Notes: generated by a model not told the origin, from the sequence alone. DNA of 64,000 nucleotides from Clostridia bacterium (GCA_017532025.1 JAFXJX010000058.1:1-64000), one strand, 5' to 3'; positions 27,901-36,963 are shown, numbered from the stretch's first letter. Program-made: numbers and translations.

Positions 27901-28898
27901 ATGGTAGCTGCAAGCTCTGCCGAAACAGTTTCACCGTCCATTGCGAGAATTTCGCCGGTGATGGGGCTTGCGATCGGACGTGCGAGAACCAAGCCTTTGA
28001 TACGGGTGGCAATCGACATCTTCTTGTTGAACTTGTAACGGCCAACGTTCGCAAGGTCATATCTCTTGGGATCAAAGAAGAGATTGTTAACCAAGGTTTC
28101 AGCCGATTCAACAAGCGGAGGCTCGCCGGGGCGGAGCTTTCTGTAAATCTCTTTGAGCGCTTCGTCTCTTGCGGTGGAGCCGTTCTTCACAGCTTCGGCA
28201 TTCATACCGTCTTTTTCAACAGTTGCCTTTACCTTCGAGTCCTCACCAAAGAGCTCGTAAATCTCAGCATCGCTTCCGTTCGATTCGCTGAGTGCGCGAA
28301 CAAGAACGGTCACCGGGATCTTTCTGTTTTTATCAATACGAACAGAGAATACATCATTGGCATCGGTTTCGTATTCAAGCCATGCACCTCTGTAAGGGAT
28401 GACGGTGGCCATGTACACCTTTTTGCCCGATTTATCAATTGCACTGTCGTAGTACATACCGGGAGAACGTACGATCTGCGAGACCACAACACGCTCTGCA
28501 CCGTTGATGATGAAGGTACCGTTGTCTGTCATAAGCGGGAAATCGCCCATGAAGATTTCCTTTTCCTTCACTTCCTGTGTTTCCTTATTATAAAGGCGCA
28601 CGGTAACTCTCAAAGGAGCCGCGAAGTTCACATCGCGTTCTTTGCATTCTTCCTCGGGGTATTTGGGGCTTTTTTCATCGATGCTGTAGTCCACAAACTC
28701 GATGAACAGGTTGCCGGAATAATCCACGATCGGCGAAACGTCGCTGAGAACTTCGCGAAGTCCCTCTTCAATAAACCATCTGTACGATTTTTTCTGAACG
28801 TCAAGAAGGTTGGGAACACCGATTGCTTCGTCGATTTTGGCAAAGCTCATGCGCTGTTTTGTGCCGAGCATCACCGGCTTGACCGATAAATTTGCCAT
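24942..28898 (-). CDS. rpoB: DNA-directed RNA polymerase subunit beta
   Basis: The 1318-residue beta subunit has the rifampicin-region sequence [20 protein letters not shown] near residue 500 with the usual residues (no known resistance change is obvious), GRHGNKGV, and C-terminal [20 protein letters not shown]. It ends in a strongly acidic tail (about 75 residues rich in Asp/Glu, finishing GDDYADDEE) that is longer than in Bacillus. Start 28898 has GGAGG 7 nt upstream. rplJ and rplL, normally directly upstream, are absent; the gene has its own promoter and a long leader. Confidence 0.98.
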   Translation of the reverse strand: MANLSVKPVMLGTKQRMSFAKIDEAIGVPNLLDVQKKSYRWFIEEGLREVLSDVSPIVDYSGNLFIEFVDYSIDEKSPKYPEEECKERDVNFAAPLRVTVRLYNKETQEVKEKEIFMGDFPLMTDNGTFIINGAERVVVSQIVRSPGMYYDSAIDKSGKKVYMATVIPYRGAWLEYETDANDVFSVRIDKNRKIPVTVLVRALSESNGSDAEIYELFGEDSKVKATVEKDGMNAEAVKNGSTARDEALKEIYRKLRPGEPPLVESAETLVNNLFFDPKRYDLANVGRYKFNKKMSIATRIKGLVLARPIASPITGEILAMDGETVSAELAATIEFNGVNEAYVYSEHGEEVKVFSNGTIPAEALLGYDLKSVGIKEKVIKSVLEEIIEACGDDKEAVLKACRDRVAELTPKHITKADILASINYLITLSHGIGTVDDIDHLGNRRLRSVGELLQNQLRIGFSRMDKIVKERMTIQDTDSVSPEALINIRPIVTAIRDFFGSSPLSQFMDQNNPLAELTHKRRLSALGPGGLSRDRASFDVRDVHYTHYGRMCPIETPEGPNIGLISYLSTYAKINEYGFIEAPYRKIDKETGRVSDTIEYMTADMEDNYIIAQANEPLDENKCFVNKKVTARHRSEILEVEAELADYMDVSPKMVMSVATSHIPFLESDDNSRALMGANMQKQAVPLLTCDSPIVGTGMEYKAAVDSGVVIVCRESGVAEKVTADEIIIRTDSGRKDEYRLTKFKRTNQGTCINQRPIINEGEYIDAGRVIADGPATEGGEIALGKNALIGFMTWEGYNYEDAVLLNERLVREDMYTSIHIEEYSHEARDTKLGPEEITREIPNVGDDALKYLNAEGIVLKGTEVRAGDILVGKVTPKGETELTAEERLLRAIFGEKAREVRDTSFRLPHGQSGIVVDVKVFSREAGDELPPGVNKVVRVYVAQKRKISVGDKMAGRHGNKGVVSRILPPEDMPFLKDGTPLDIVLNPMGVPSRMNIGQVLEVHLGIAARKLGWKIMTPVFDGATEKDITECMKLAGMYRDVLPNEFISNKNIFVAVTNEEGEVAYEPVSFVEKTDDAGKKYYAPVYQDIERDDAWVKAMVDEGTLKIVDGKSILYDGRTGDRFDNPVTVGIMYYLKLHHLVDEKIHARSIGPYSLVTQQPLGGKAQFGGQRFGEMEVWALEAYGAAYTLQEILTVKSDDVTGRTKTYEAIVKGQNIPTPGVPESFRVLVKELQSLCLDIKVLDKDGNEIELAKIGEEEDLPYVSENIEVGETVMTDDFFDSSIEENPDINPEDIGMEDDYGYADESLYGDDYADDEE

Positions 28899-29205
28899 GT
28901 TCAATCCTCCATTTTTCAGCAAATAAATAGACCATATCCCAAAAAAGCCTCGTATCGTTCACAAATAATTTACAATTTGTTAATCTCACGGCATGCTGGT
29001 TACAGCCGATTTTGAAAGGCAGCTTGTAAAGATTGCAAACGACGAACAGCGTGATTCGGAATATGACCTTCCTGCTTTGCATATTTTCATCGGATTCTGT
29101 CGAAAACGCGCTTCAATCCTGTGCAAACTTCCAATCCCTTCTGACCAAAAAAGAAGATGGAAATTCACGCCAAGCGCTAAAGTGGCATTCTATCCGATTT
29201 TAAGT
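28899..29205 (-). other. Long untranslated leader of rpoBC (about 305 nt)
   Basis: Between the predicted transcription start near 29205 and the rpoB ATG there is no credible gene; the short frames inside lack ribosome sites. I recognise no known RNA family and no L10-binding or T-box motif. A leader this long, ahead of an essential gene pair, suggests post-initiation control. Confidence 0.6.
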
Positions 29206-29212
29206 GTACCCT

Positions 29213-29241
29213 ACTATAGCACAGAAGAAATTTTTTGTCAA
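29213..29241 (-). promoter_or_regulatory. Promoter of rpoBC
   Basis: Minus strand: TTGACA (29236-29241), 17-bp spacer, TATAGT (29213-29218). Confidence 0.85.
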
Positions 29242-29282
29242 GGTCTTTTTTAAAAATTTTTTCACTTTTTTTCAAAAAGGTA

Positions 29283-29311
29283 TTGCTTTTTGTTCTCAAA
29301 CGTGATAGTAT
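29283..29311 (+). promoter_or_regulatory. Promoter of rpsT
   Basis: TTGCTT (29283-29288), 17-bp spacer, TAGTAT (29306-29311), divergent from the rpoBC promoter. Confidence 0.6.
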
Positions 29312-29355
29312 AAATAGGTATCTGAATTTGAACCTTGAATAAGGAGGTGGACAAT

Positions 29356-29634
29356 TTGGCAAACGAAAAGAAGGTTAAGCTTGATTCCGCCAAGAAGAGA
29401 GTGATTACTTCCAAGACCAAGAATCTCAGAAACAGAATGTTCAAGTCTGCTTTCAAGACTCTCATCAAGAAGTATGAAACCACTGTTGCAAGCGGTGACA
29501 AGGAAGCTGCTACCGTACTTTACACCATGGTCGTTAAGAAGACCGACCAGGCTGCTGCCAAAGGTATTATTCACGCGAATAATGCAGCAAGAAAGAAGAG
29601 CCGTTTCACAACCATGCTCAACGCAATGGCATAA
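29356..29634 (+). CDS. rpsT: 30S ribosomal protein S20
   Basis: This 92-residue basic protein binds 16S rRNA early in 30S assembly. S20 features are SAKKRVITSKTKNLRNRMFK near the N-terminus and AAKGIIHANNAARKKSR at the C-terminus. The start is taken as TTG at 29356, 8 nt after AAGGAGG; this gives LANEKK in place of the usual MANIKS, whereas the ATG at 29335 lies upstream of the ribosome site. Monocistronic, with a terminator at 29656. Confidence 0.95.
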   Translation: MANEKKVKLDSAKKRVITSKTKNLRNRMFKSAFKTLIKKYETTVASGDKEAATVLYTMVVKKTDQAAAKGIIHANNAARKKSRFTTMLNAMA

Positions 29635-29655
29635 GGCTCGTCATAACAGAACAGC

Positions 29656-29692
29656 AACAACCCGACAGGACAAGTCCTGTCGGGTTGTTTGC
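29656..29692 (+). terminator. Terminator of rpsT
   Basis: A 16-bp perfect stem (AACAACCCGACAGGAC and complement) with a 2-nt loop plus T-run. Confidence 0.9.
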
Positions 29693-29710
29693 GTTATGCC
29701 CAATTCTTTC

Positions 29711-30028
29711 TCAATAGGTTGCCGTCAGCGTAAGGTCTTCAAGATCAAGTTCCATAAAAACAAGCCCACGCCAAGCATCCATAAATGCCCTGCTCGCCGG
29801 CTCATTTGACAAAGCCAAAGCACGAATCGATAAAAAATAACCTTGCGGCAATTCTTTTTCTATCAACACCTGTGGTGACAGAACTTTAGAAAGCCACGTA
29901 TAATCACCCTCTAAAAGTGACACCACATTATCATATCCGTTTTTTGAAAAAAACACCGTAAGAACCGCCACTTGTTCCGGCAAAACGATATGTTCTTTCA
30001 CACCCGCACAGCAAAGATCAATTGTCAT
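29711..30028 (-). CDS. Hypothetical protein paired with an XRE regulator
   Basis: I do not recognise this 105-residue protein. It is soluble, mixed alpha/beta and acidic at the end (MELDLEDLTLTATY). The preferred start (MTIDLCCAG, 30028) overlaps the end of the XRE gene by 11 bp, so it is translationally coupled and probably works with the regulator. The earlier in-frame start at 30097 would overlap it by 80 bp and has no ribosome site. Confidence 0.55.
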   Translation of the reverse strand: MTIDLCCAGVKEHIVLPEQVAVLTVFFSKNGYDNVVSLLEGDYTWLSKVLSPQVLIEKELPQGYFLSIRALALSNEPASRAFMDAWRGLVFMELDLEDLTLTATY

Positions 30029-30530
30029 AATCAACCACCTCAAGAGAGATACGGACAGAAGCATCCGAGCCGGACTCCGCTTCCATAATACAGCCAACCG
30101 TACCGTTTTTGATCAATTCAATCGCTTCTTTGACAGATGGTGCATCCTCCCCGAAAAGTGATTCCAAACCTCCCGACTCTTCCGCCCTGCGCAAAACAAG
30201 ACTCACGGGAAAACGTAAAATGACCTTACCTTTTTTATTCTGTGTTTCATCAGAAGCAAGTATTTTAAACACCAAAACACGCTTTCCGTATTCACCGCCC
30301 AAGGCTTCCCTTACCGGCACCACAGCATCCTCGCCGTTAAAAAGAGCATCCATCGAAATGTCAAAAATAGCTGCAAGCTTTTGCAATCCATCGGGATCAG
30401 GATAGGAAAGATCGTTTTCCCACTTAGAGACAGCCTGTGAGGTCACGTTCATTTTTTCAGCAAGCCCCTCCTGTGTGATTCCCATCTTTTTGCGATAATA
30501 AGCAATATTTTGTCCAATGCTTTTTTTCAT
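30018..30530 (-). CDS. XRE-family transcriptional regulator
   Basis: This 170-residue protein has an N-terminal helix-turn-helix (ITQEGLAEKMNVTSQAVSKW, residues 16-35) and a C-terminal domain starting near residue 85 (KRVLVFKILASDETQNKKGK) that contains a DUF4342-like or shielding segment with conserved LPxxL features seen in clostridial small regulators. AAGGAA lies 8 nt before the ATG at 30530; the longer frame to 30632 lacks a site. It is co-transcribed with the 105-residue downstream gene. The domain naming of the C-terminal part is tentative. Confidence 0.8.
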   Translation of the reverse strand: MKKSIGQNIAYYRKKMGITQEGLAEKMNVTSQAVSKWENDLSYPDPDGLQKLAAIFDISMDALFNGEDAVVPVREALGGEYGKRVLVFKILASDETQNKKGKVILRFPVSLVLRRAEESGGLESLFGEDAPSVKEAIELIKNGTVGCIMEAESGSDASVRISLEVVDYDN

Positions 30531-30661
30531 TATTGTATTTCCTTTCCATACGGTATTCGTCACAGCGCCTTTGACAAGATCATTGTAGCGCAACCAAGCA
30601 CCAAAAGCCACCGACAAAAAGTTGAATTTCACTATTTTGACTCAACAGTTTGTTGTATTTC

Positions 30662-30698
30662 CAAAAAACTCTTTGGTATCAATCAATACCAAAGAGTC
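30662..30698 (-). terminator. Terminator of the ileS-lspA-rluA-tatD operon
   Basis: A 12-bp stem (ACTCTTTGGTAT and complement) overlaps the last codons of tatD and is followed on the minus strand by TTTTTT. Confidence 0.85.
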
Positions 30699-31455
30699 TT
30701 TTTGCGTTTTCGGTTGTTTGGTTCACAAAATCCTCGTACCCTACCCCGCGAAGCTCTGCCGCTTTCGCCGCGGTGTACTTCACGTAGCCCGAATGGTTCA
30801 TCTTGCCACGCATCGGCACAGGCGAAAGATAGGGACAATCGGTCTCCACCAAAATTCTGTCAGCAGGAATGGTCGGCACCACCTCGGCAAGACGCGTAGC
30901 GTTCTTATAGGTGATCACACCCGAAAAAGAAATATACCAGCCGCGCTTGATGAGTTCTTTTGCCATTTCCGCACTGCCCGAATAGGAGTGAAGCACACCG
31001 ATCACGTTGGGATGGCGTAAGATCATATCCATCGTCGCGCCGTGCGCTTCCCTGTCGTGAATGATCACGGGGAGAGAGAGCTTTTCGGCAAGTGCCATTT
31101 GTCTTTCAAAATAAAAGGCCTGCACCTCGGGTGAGGGATTGTCCTCCCAATAAAAGTCAAACCCAATCTCGCCGATGGCTTTCACCTTTGGTGATTTTGC
31201 AAGCGCTTCGATCTCGGCAATTGCCGCCTCACGGTCGGAATACTCACCACAGTTTTGCGGATGAATGCCAACCGCCGCGTAATAATTTGAAAACTTCGCC
31301 GCCGTGTCAATCGTAAAACGCGAGGTTTCGCCGTTGACCGCCGCACCGAGAATGTAATCCACCTCATCACGAAGAAGGCTTTCAATCAGATCATATCGAC
31401 CGATCTCATCAAACTTATCGTCATCATAATGCGTGTGCGTATCAAAAAGTTTCAT
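30679..31455 (-). CDS. tatD: TatD family metal-dependent deoxyribonuclease
   Basis: This 258-residue TIM-barrel hydrolase has DTHTHYDDDKF at the N-terminus, GEIGFDFYW near 96, HDREAH near 133, HSYSG near 158 and the family ETDCPYLSP near 203, which supply the two-metal ligands. TatD proteins are 3'-5' exonucleases linked to DNA repair and RNA quality control. AAAGGT lies 8 nt before the ATG, 14 bp after the pseudouridine synthase gene. It is the last gene of the operon, with a terminator overlapping its stop. Confidence 0.95.
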   Translation of the reverse strand: MKLFDTHTHYDDDKFDEIGRYDLIESLLRDEVDYILGAAVNGETSRFTIDTAAKFSNYYAAVGIHPQNCGEYSDREAAIAEIEALAKSPKVKAIGEIGFDFYWEDNPSPEVQAFYFERQMALAEKLSLPVIIHDREAHGATMDMILRHPNVIGVLHSYSGSAEMAKELIKRGWYISFSGVITYKNATRLAEVVPTIPADRILVETDCPYLSPVPMRGKMNHSGYVKYTAAKAAELRGVGYEDFVNQTTENAKRLFGID

Positions 31456-31469
31456 AAGACTTACCTTTA

Positions 31470-32396
31470 TTATATCTTACTGTCTTCGAGTTTTTCAAGA
31501 AGCATCTTGAAATAATCGGGAAGCTCGCTTTCAAAAAAGAGCTCTTCCCCGCTTCTCGGATGCACAAAGCCAATCGTTTTGGCGTGCAAGCACTGACCCG
31601 AAACCAGCTTGGCATTTTGCTCTTCAAACTTACTTTTTCCACCGCCGTACACCGTGTCGCCAAACACAGGATGTCCCGTACTTGAAAGATGCACGCGAAT
31701 TTGATGGGTACGCCCGGTTTCGAGCCGCAAGCGTAAATGCGTATAGCCCTGATAGCGATTAAGTACGCGCCAATGGGTCACAGCTTCCCTGCCTCCCATC
31801 ACAACTGCCATCTTTTTTCTATCAACAGGGTGGCGCGCAATCGGTGCGTTGACAGTACCCTCATCCTCACGAAAGCCGCCCACGGCAAGCGCTTCGTATT
31901 CACGAAGGAAAGAATGCACGCGAATCTGCTCGGCAAGATGGTTGTGAGCAAAATCATTTTTGGCAACGATCAAAAGTCCCGAGGTATCCTTATCAATACG
32001 ATGTACAATGCCCGGACGAATCACGCCGTTGATTCCGGAAAGCGAACCTTTACAATGGTAAAGTAGCGCATTCACAAGCGTGCCCGTGTAGTTGCCCGGC
32101 GCAGGATGCACCACCATGCCCTTTGGCTTGTTCACCACAAGAAGGTCACTGTCCTCATACACAATTTCAAGCGGAATGTCCTCCGCTTCAATTGCCACAT
32201 CCACAGGCTCGGGAATGTTGATTTCCACCTTGTCACCAACGCGCAAAGCGTAGCTTTTTGAAACCTTTTCGCCATTGACCGTGATGCTTTGATTTTCGAT
32301 ATATTTTTGAATAGCGGAGCGTGTTAAATCTTCACGCTCCGCCACAAATCTATCAATGCGTTTTCCGATATCCTCGGATGTCGGTATGTGTAACAT
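31470..32396 (-). CDS. RluA-family 23S rRNA pseudouridine synthase
   Basis: This 308-residue enzyme has an N-terminal S4-type RNA-binding domain (residues 10-75) followed by the catalytic domain with HRIDKDTSGLLIVAKND, whose Asp is the nucleophile, and TGRTHQIRVHLSSTGHPVFGD. It is closest in layout to RluD, which modifies helix 69 of 23S rRNA, but RluA/RluC-type specificity is possible. GGAG lies 5 nt before the ATG at 32396; the frame extending to 32513 overlaps lspA. It lies 22 bp from lspA, in the usual lspA-rluD arrangement. Confidence 0.93.
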   Translation of the reverse strand: MLHIPTSEDIGKRIDRFVAEREDLTRSAIQKYIENQSITVNGEKVSKSYALRVGDKVEINIPEPVDVAIEAEDIPLEIVYEDSDLLVVNKPKGMVVHPAPGNYTGTLVNALLYHCKGSLSGINGVIRPGIVHRIDKDTSGLLIVAKNDFAHNHLAEQIRVHSFLREYEALAVGGFREDEGTVNAPIARHPVDRKKMAVVMGGREAVTHWRVLNRYQGYTHLRLRLETGRTHQIRVHLSSTGHPVFGDTVYGGGKSKFEEQNAKLVSGQCLHAKTIGFVHPRSGEELFFESELPDYFKMLLEKLEDSKI

Positions 32397-32418
32397 GATA
32401 ACTCCGATTCTTTTGTGT

Positions 32419-33036
32419 TTACTCGTCCTTTGCTGCATCGGCTTCTTCACCGTCAAGCAGCGCAAGCTCACGAAGATCGTCTTCATCCTCGCTGATGGCA
32501 TCAAGCTCCACAAGCTCGTCTCGTTCAGAAGACTTTTTGTTGGTGCGGTATTCTTTCACAAGATCCATGATCAGGCACAGCACCACAAGAGCGGCTCCCA
32601 CGCAAACAGCCACGTCTGCCACGTTAAAGACCCACTTCCAAAACGAGAACAAATGGAAATCAAAAAAGTCTGTGACAACGTACTGTCCCGCCGCGTTCTG
32701 ATTGAAAAGACGCTCGTACATATTGCCGATACCGCCGCCCATGATCATCGCCATCGAAATGCCGAACAAACGGTTAATCGATTTGCGGTACTTCACAAGA
32801 TAAACGGCAATGGCAATGATTGCCACCGTCGAAAAGATCATAAAGACCCAACGGTTGCTCGCAAAGCTGCCCATGGCAGCCCCGGGATTTTCCACATAAC
32901 GGAAGCGAAACACCCCGGGAATGATGTTAATCACGTCTCCGCTCATGAGGACCTCGCTTCCCTTCACCAAAAACTTGGTGAAAAGGTCGGCAAAGACCAC
33001 AAGCAGAGCCACGCCAAAATACAAAATCAGATTCAT
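32419..33036 (-). CDS. lspA: Lipoprotein signal peptidase (signal peptidase II)
   Basis: This 205-residue four-helix membrane aspartyl protease cleaves prolipoproteins at the lipobox cysteine. The catalytic pair is in GNMYERLFN and TDFFDFHLFSFWKWVFNVAD, and VENPGAAMGSF is conserved. The last roughly 40 residues form an unusual acidic tail (after EYRTNKKSSERDELVELDAI) absent from the about 150-165 residue family norm. The ATG overlaps the ileS stop by one base (TAATG), indicating translational coupling. One client is the CotH lipoprotein in this window. Confidence 0.95.
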   Translation of the reverse strand: MNLILYFGVALLVVFADLFTKFLVKGSEVLMSGDVINIIPGVFRFRYVENPGAAMGSFASNRWVFMIFSTVAIIAIAVYLVKYRKSINRLFGISMAMIMGGGIGNMYERLFNQNAAGQYVVTDFFDFHLFSFWKWVFNVADVAVCVGAALVVLCLIMDLVKEYRTNKKSSERDELVELDAISEDEDDLRELALLDGEEADAAKDE

Positions 33037-35819
33037 TAGATATTCTTCTTGCAGCGGCGGCAAATTCTGCCTTCGCCGTCTTCCACAATGTCAGTCGTGT
33101 ACATCCAGCAGCGGTCGCACTTTTCGCCGTCTGCGTTTTCCACAAGAACAGCAAGTGTCTTGTCTTCGTTCACAAATGCGCCTTCAGCCACATCAGCATC
33201 GCTGATTGCCACCTGCGATACAATGCAGATGGTAGCAAGCTCATCTTTGAATTCATCAAGAAGCGCCTTGTTTTCGCCGGTGGCAAAGATGGTGATCTTC
33301 GCGTCAAGCGACTTACCGATCTTCTTTTCGGCACGGGCAATTTCAAGGGCTTTCATGATGTCATCACGCAGAACAAAGAGCTTGTTGTACTTTTCTTCAT
33401 CCGCAAATGCCACATCCTGTACGGTAGGCATATCGTTGAGAAGCACGTGTTCTTTGTTTTCGGATGCCGAGTGAGGCATGATCTTCCAGATTTCGTTTGC
33501 GGTATAGGAAAGGATCGGCGCGATGATGCGTGTAAGCGAGGAAAGAATGGTGTAAAGTGCGGTCTGTGCGCTTCTTCTTGCAAAAGAATCCTTCTTTTCC
33601 ACATAAACGCGGTCCTTGGTGATGTCGATATACAGCTTCGACATATCGGTGGTACAGAAATTCACCACAGCCTGTGTCACAAGATGGAAGTCATAGTTTG
33701 CATACGCCTTTTCAGCATCCGCCACAAGACGGTTGAGGCGAGAAAGCGCCCACTTGTCAAGCGCGAGCATATCTTCGTATGCTACCATATCGGTATCGGG
33801 ATTGAAGTCAGTACCGTTGTCACCGATGTTTGCAAGGATGATTCTTGCGGTGTTACGGATCTTGCGGTATGCTTCGGAAAGCTGTGCAAAGATCGCATCC
33901 GAAACACGAACGTCCACGCGGTAGTCGCTCGATGCCACCCACAGACGCACAAGGTCTGCGCCGTACTTCTTGATCATGTCTTCAGGGTAAATGCTGTTAC
34001 CGAGAGACTTGTGCATTGCCTTACCTTCGCCGTCAACCACCCAACCGTGTGTCAGAACAGCCTTGTAAGGCGCACCTTCGCCCTTTGCACCCACAGCGGT
34101 GAGAAGCGAGGACTGGAACCAACCTCTGTATTGGTCGCCGCCTTCAAGATAAAGGTCAGCAGGCCATCTTTGACCGTTTTCATCCTTGAGTACCACAAAG
34201 TGTGTGGAGCCCGAGTCAAACCAACCGTCAAGTGTGTCGGTTTCCTTGAAGAAGTGTGTGCCACCGCAGTGCGGGCAAACAAAGCCCTCGGGGGCAAATT
34301 CGGTCACATCCTTGAGATACCAGGCATTGCTTCCCTCTTTGGCAAAGATGTCAGAAATACGGGAAATGGTTTCCTCGGTGCAGATCGGCTTTTTGCAGTC
34401 TTCGCAGTAGAACACAGGAATCGGCAGACCCCAATGGCGTTGACGGGAAATACACCAGTCGGCTCTTTCTTTGATCATCTGGGTCATGCGGTCGCCACCC
34501 CATGCAGGATTCCAAGTCACATCCTCGCAAGCCTTCACAGCCGCATCCTTGAATGCGTCAACCGAGCAGAACCACTGAGGTGTTGCACGGAAGATGATCG
34601 GCTGCTTACAACGCCAGCAGTGCGGATAGGAGTGCGTGAATTCTTCAGACGCAAAGAGCGCGCCTGTTTCTTTCATATCGGCAAGAATTGCCTTGTTGGA
34701 TTCCTCATAGTAAAGACCTGCAAACTTGCCGGCATCGGCAGTCTGATAACCCTTGTCATCAACAGGAACAATAATATCCATGTTGTAACGGCGGCAGGTC
34801 TGATAGTCGTCGGCACCGAAACCGGGCGCTGTGTGAACGCAGCCTGTACCCGAATCCATGGTGACGTATTCCGCGTTCACGATGAGACTTTCTCTGTCAA
34901 GGAACGGATGCTGTGCGGTCATGTATTCAAAGAACGAGCCGGGCATGGTAGCTTCTACGGTATAGTTTTCAATGCCGCCCGCCTTCATGGTCTTTTCAAT
35001 CAAAGCTTCGGCAATGATATAACGCTCGCCGTTTTCAGCCTTCACAACAGCATAGCTGTCACGGGGATGAAGCGCAATCGCAAGATTGCCGGGGAGAGTC
35101 CATGTGGTGGTGGTCCAGATGATAAAGTAAGTATTGGCAAAATCACCAAGCTTACCGGCATCATTTTTAACGGCAAACTTCACGTAAATCGAGGTACAAG
35201 CATCATCCTTGTATTCGATTTCCGCTTCGGCAAGCGCGGTTTCGTCATGGTTACACCAATACACAGGCTTAAGACCCTTGTAGATATAACCCTTTTCAAA
35301 CATCTTGCCAAATACCTTAACCTCTTCTGCCTCAAATTCGGGAGCCATGGTGGTATAAGGCTTTTTCCAATCGGCAATCACACCAAGACGGCGGAAGGAT
35401 GCCATCTGAATGTCAATATAGTTCTGTGCAAACTTTTCGCACTGCGAACGGAATTCAGCAATCGACATCTTCTTTCTGTCAAGCTTGTTTTTCTTAATGA
35501 TCGCGCTTTCGATCGGCATACCGTGGTTATCCCAACCGGGGGTAAACGGCACAGAGTAGCCTGTCATCATTTTGTTTTTGTTGATAATATCCTTGAGGAT
35601 CTTGTTCATGGCAGTACCCATGTGGATGTTGCCGTTCGAAAAAGGAGGTCCGTCGTGCAGAATAAAGAGCGGCTTGCCCTCGTTCTTTGCACAAATCTTT
35701 TCGTAAAGGTCCATGCCTTCCCATTCTTTGAGCATTTCAGGCTCTCTCTGGGGCAGACCTGCGCGCATTGCAAATGCCGTTTTCGGCAGATTCAGTGAGC
35801 TTGTGTAATCTTTAGCCAT
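33036..35819 (-). CDS. ileS: Isoleucyl-tRNA synthetase
   Basis: The 927-residue class I synthetase has GNIHMGTAMNK (HIGH motif) near residue 58, the CP1 editing domain, and the tRNA-binding Cys-rich C-terminus with CDRCW and CRRCKK. The KMSKS loop reads AMHKSLGN (near residue 600), a recurring clostridial variation in which the first Lys and the Ser are replaced. Start 35819 (MAKDYTSSLNLPKT) matches the family; an upstream in-frame frame to 35975 does not. No T-box is visible upstream. First gene of the operon to tatD. Confidence 0.96.
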   Translation of the reverse strand: MAKDYTSSLNLPKTAFAMRAGLPQREPEMLKEWEGMDLYEKICAKNEGKPLFILHDGPPFSNGNIHMGTAMNKILKDIINKNKMMTGYSVPFTPGWDNHGMPIESAIIKKNKLDRKKMSIAEFRSQCEKFAQNYIDIQMASFRRLGVIADWKKPYTTMAPEFEAEEVKVFGKMFEKGYIYKGLKPVYWCNHDETALAEAEIEYKDDACTSIYVKFAVKNDAGKLGDFANTYFIIWTTTTWTLPGNLAIALHPRDSYAVVKAENGERYIIAEALIEKTMKAGGIENYTVEATMPGSFFEYMTAQHPFLDRESLIVNAEYVTMDSGTGCVHTAPGFGADDYQTCRRYNMDIIVPVDDKGYQTADAGKFAGLYYEESNKAILADMKETGALFASEEFTHSYPHCWRCKQPIIFRATPQWFCSVDAFKDAAVKACEDVTWNPAWGGDRMTQMIKERADWCISRQRHWGLPIPVFYCEDCKKPICTEETISRISDIFAKEGSNAWYLKDVTEFAPEGFVCPHCGGTHFFKETDTLDGWFDSGSTHFVVLKDENGQRWPADLYLEGGDQYRGWFQSSLLTAVGAKGEGAPYKAVLTHGWVVDGEGKAMHKSLGNSIYPEDMIKKYGADLVRLWVASSDYRVDVRVSDAIFAQLSEAYRKIRNTARIILANIGDNGTDFNPDTDMVAYEDMLALDKWALSRLNRLVADAEKAYANYDFHLVTQAVVNFCTTDMSKLYIDITKDRVYVEKKDSFARRSAQTALYTILSSLTRIIAPILSYTANEIWKIMPHSASENKEHVLLNDMPTVQDVAFADEEKYNKLFVLRDDIMKALEIARAEKKIGKSLDAKITIFATGENKALLDEFKDELATICIVSQVAISDADVAEGAFVNEDKTLAVLVENADGEKCDRCWMYTTDIVEDGEGRICRRCKKNI

Positions 35820-35940
35820 GTTGGTATAACCTAACTTTCCTAAAAAATAATATGTCATTCTTCCGCATTTGGCGGATTCAGAAATATAATAACAAAATTC
35901 AATCCAAAAACGAGTTTTTTCTCGCGAAAAAAGGTTTCGT

Positions 35941-35996
35941 AAAAAACCAAAACATTCCGACCCCCTGTTTTTCACACAGCAAACAGGGTGTCGGAG
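35941..35996 (-). terminator. Terminator of the queA-divIVA operon
   Basis: CCGACACCCTGTTT pairs with AAACAGGGGGTCGG, followed on the minus strand by GTTTTGGTTTTTT. It lies 20 bp after the divIVA stop and ahead of ileS. Confidence 0.85.
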
Positions 35997-36012
35997 TCTG
36001 TATCATAAAAAT

Positions 36013-36633
36013 TTACGCGTCCAATTCCTCTTCGTCGGCAATTTTATCAAGAAGAGTGCTGATTTCCTTATCAAGCTCGGCCTCTTCTTCTGCCTCGGCA
36101 CGGGTACGTCTTTCAAAATCACCGCGCAAACGGAACAGCACGGCGCGTGTGGCATCCGTGGTTGTCATATCCCAATCGCCTTCTTCGAGCGACTTGGTCA
36201 TGCGCTCCAAGCTTTGAACGTGTTCCTGATATTCCGAAAAAATTCGCATCTTAAACTCAGAGACCTGTGTACGCAGAATCATCAAGCGCTCACGCTCTTG
36301 GCAAATCTTTTCGTGGAATTCGGCAAGAATCTCATCGCACGCCTGTCTTGCCGATTTTTCCATCTTTTCTCCGCGCTCTTTGGCGTTATCGAGCACCAAT
36401 GATGCGGCATTTTGCGAATGAATCAACGCACGGTGAATGGCATCCTCGTTGTCACGCAGACGTTTGAGTTCTTCTTTTAATTCAGCATTCTGTTCGTTCA
36501 GTGCAGCATACGCGCGATAAAGCTCGGTGTACTGTTCGAGCATTGCCGAAATATAGGCATCCACTTCACTTTTGGCATATCCGCGAAGCGAAACCGTAAA
36601 GCTTTTGTTTTTGATCTGTGCGGGAGAAATCAT
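36013..36633 (-). CDS. divIVA: DivIVA-domain cell division/polarity protein
   Basis: This 206-residue protein has the conserved N-terminus NKSFTVSLRGYAKSEVDAYI (residues 8-27), which binds negatively curved membrane, followed by a long coiled coil (about residues 35-160) and an acidic C-terminal tail. DivIVA proteins mark poles and septa and recruit partners. Start 36633 (MISPAQIKNK) was preferred over 36660; the ribosome site is weak for both. It is the last gene of the division operon. Confidence 0.9.
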   Translation of the reverse strand: MISPAQIKNKSFTVSLRGYAKSEVDAYISAMLEQYTELYRAYAALNEQNAELKEELKRLRDNEDAIHRALIHSQNAASLVLDNAKERGEKMEKSARQACDEILAEFHEKICQERERLMILRTQVSEFKMRIFSEYQEHVQSLERMTKSLEEGDWDMTTTDATRAVLFRLRGDFERRTRAEAEEEAELDKEISTLLDKIADEEELDA

Positions 36634-36684
36634 AGTAACATCCGTTCCTTTTTCAGTCATTGCCCTGCGTGAGCAGAGCCGCTA

Positions 36685-36963
36685 TTACACCCAAACCTCA
36701 AGCAAAGTTTGCAAAAGGATCGCGGTGATCATGGCAAATGTCAGGGAAAAATCAATCGGAATGCTCCTCATTTTTTCGGAGCGCTGGAGCAATGCGCGAA
36801 ACGGCATCAACACAGGCTCGGTCAAGCCGACCAAAACGAACATAAATCCGCTTTCCTCCTCTTGCATAAACCACGAAAGAATGGCACGCAAAAAAAGCAT
36901 GATCTCAATGACCCACAAAAGATAATACGCCGTGTATGCCGCAACATACAAAATCTGATCCAT
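36685..36963 (-). CDS. yggT: YggT/YlmG family membrane protein
   Basis: This 92-residue protein has two transmembrane segments with YLLWVIEIMLFLRAILSW and the family signature LTEPVLMPFRALL between them. YggT/YlmG proteins sit beside sepF in Gram-positives and have been linked to septum and membrane organisation. The ATG at 36963 is taken with GAGG 11 nt upstream; a GTG at 36975 is less likely. In the usual order ylmH follows, but it is absent here. Confidence 0.92.
   Translation of the reverse strand: MDQILYVAAYTAYYLLWVIEIMLFLRAILSWFMQEEESGFMFVLVGLTEPVLMPFRALLQRSEKMRSIPIDFSLTFAMITAILLQTLLEVWV

Noticed and set aside
21289..28889. Very long open frames (969 and 906 codons) on the plus strand opposite rpoC and rpoB
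   Set aside because: They mirror the codon usage of highly expressed genes on the minus strand, have no ribosome sites and no recognisable proteins. Similar shadows occur opposite ileS and the TIM-barrel operon.
28986..29168. Small ORF of 60 codons in the rpoB leader
   Set aside because: It lacks a ribosome site and has no recognisable sequence; the leader is better treated as untranslated.
35820..36000. T-box riboswitch upstream of ileS
   Set aside because: There is only about 190 bp, with a terminator of the previous operon, and no AGGGTGGNACCGCG-like T-box sequence.
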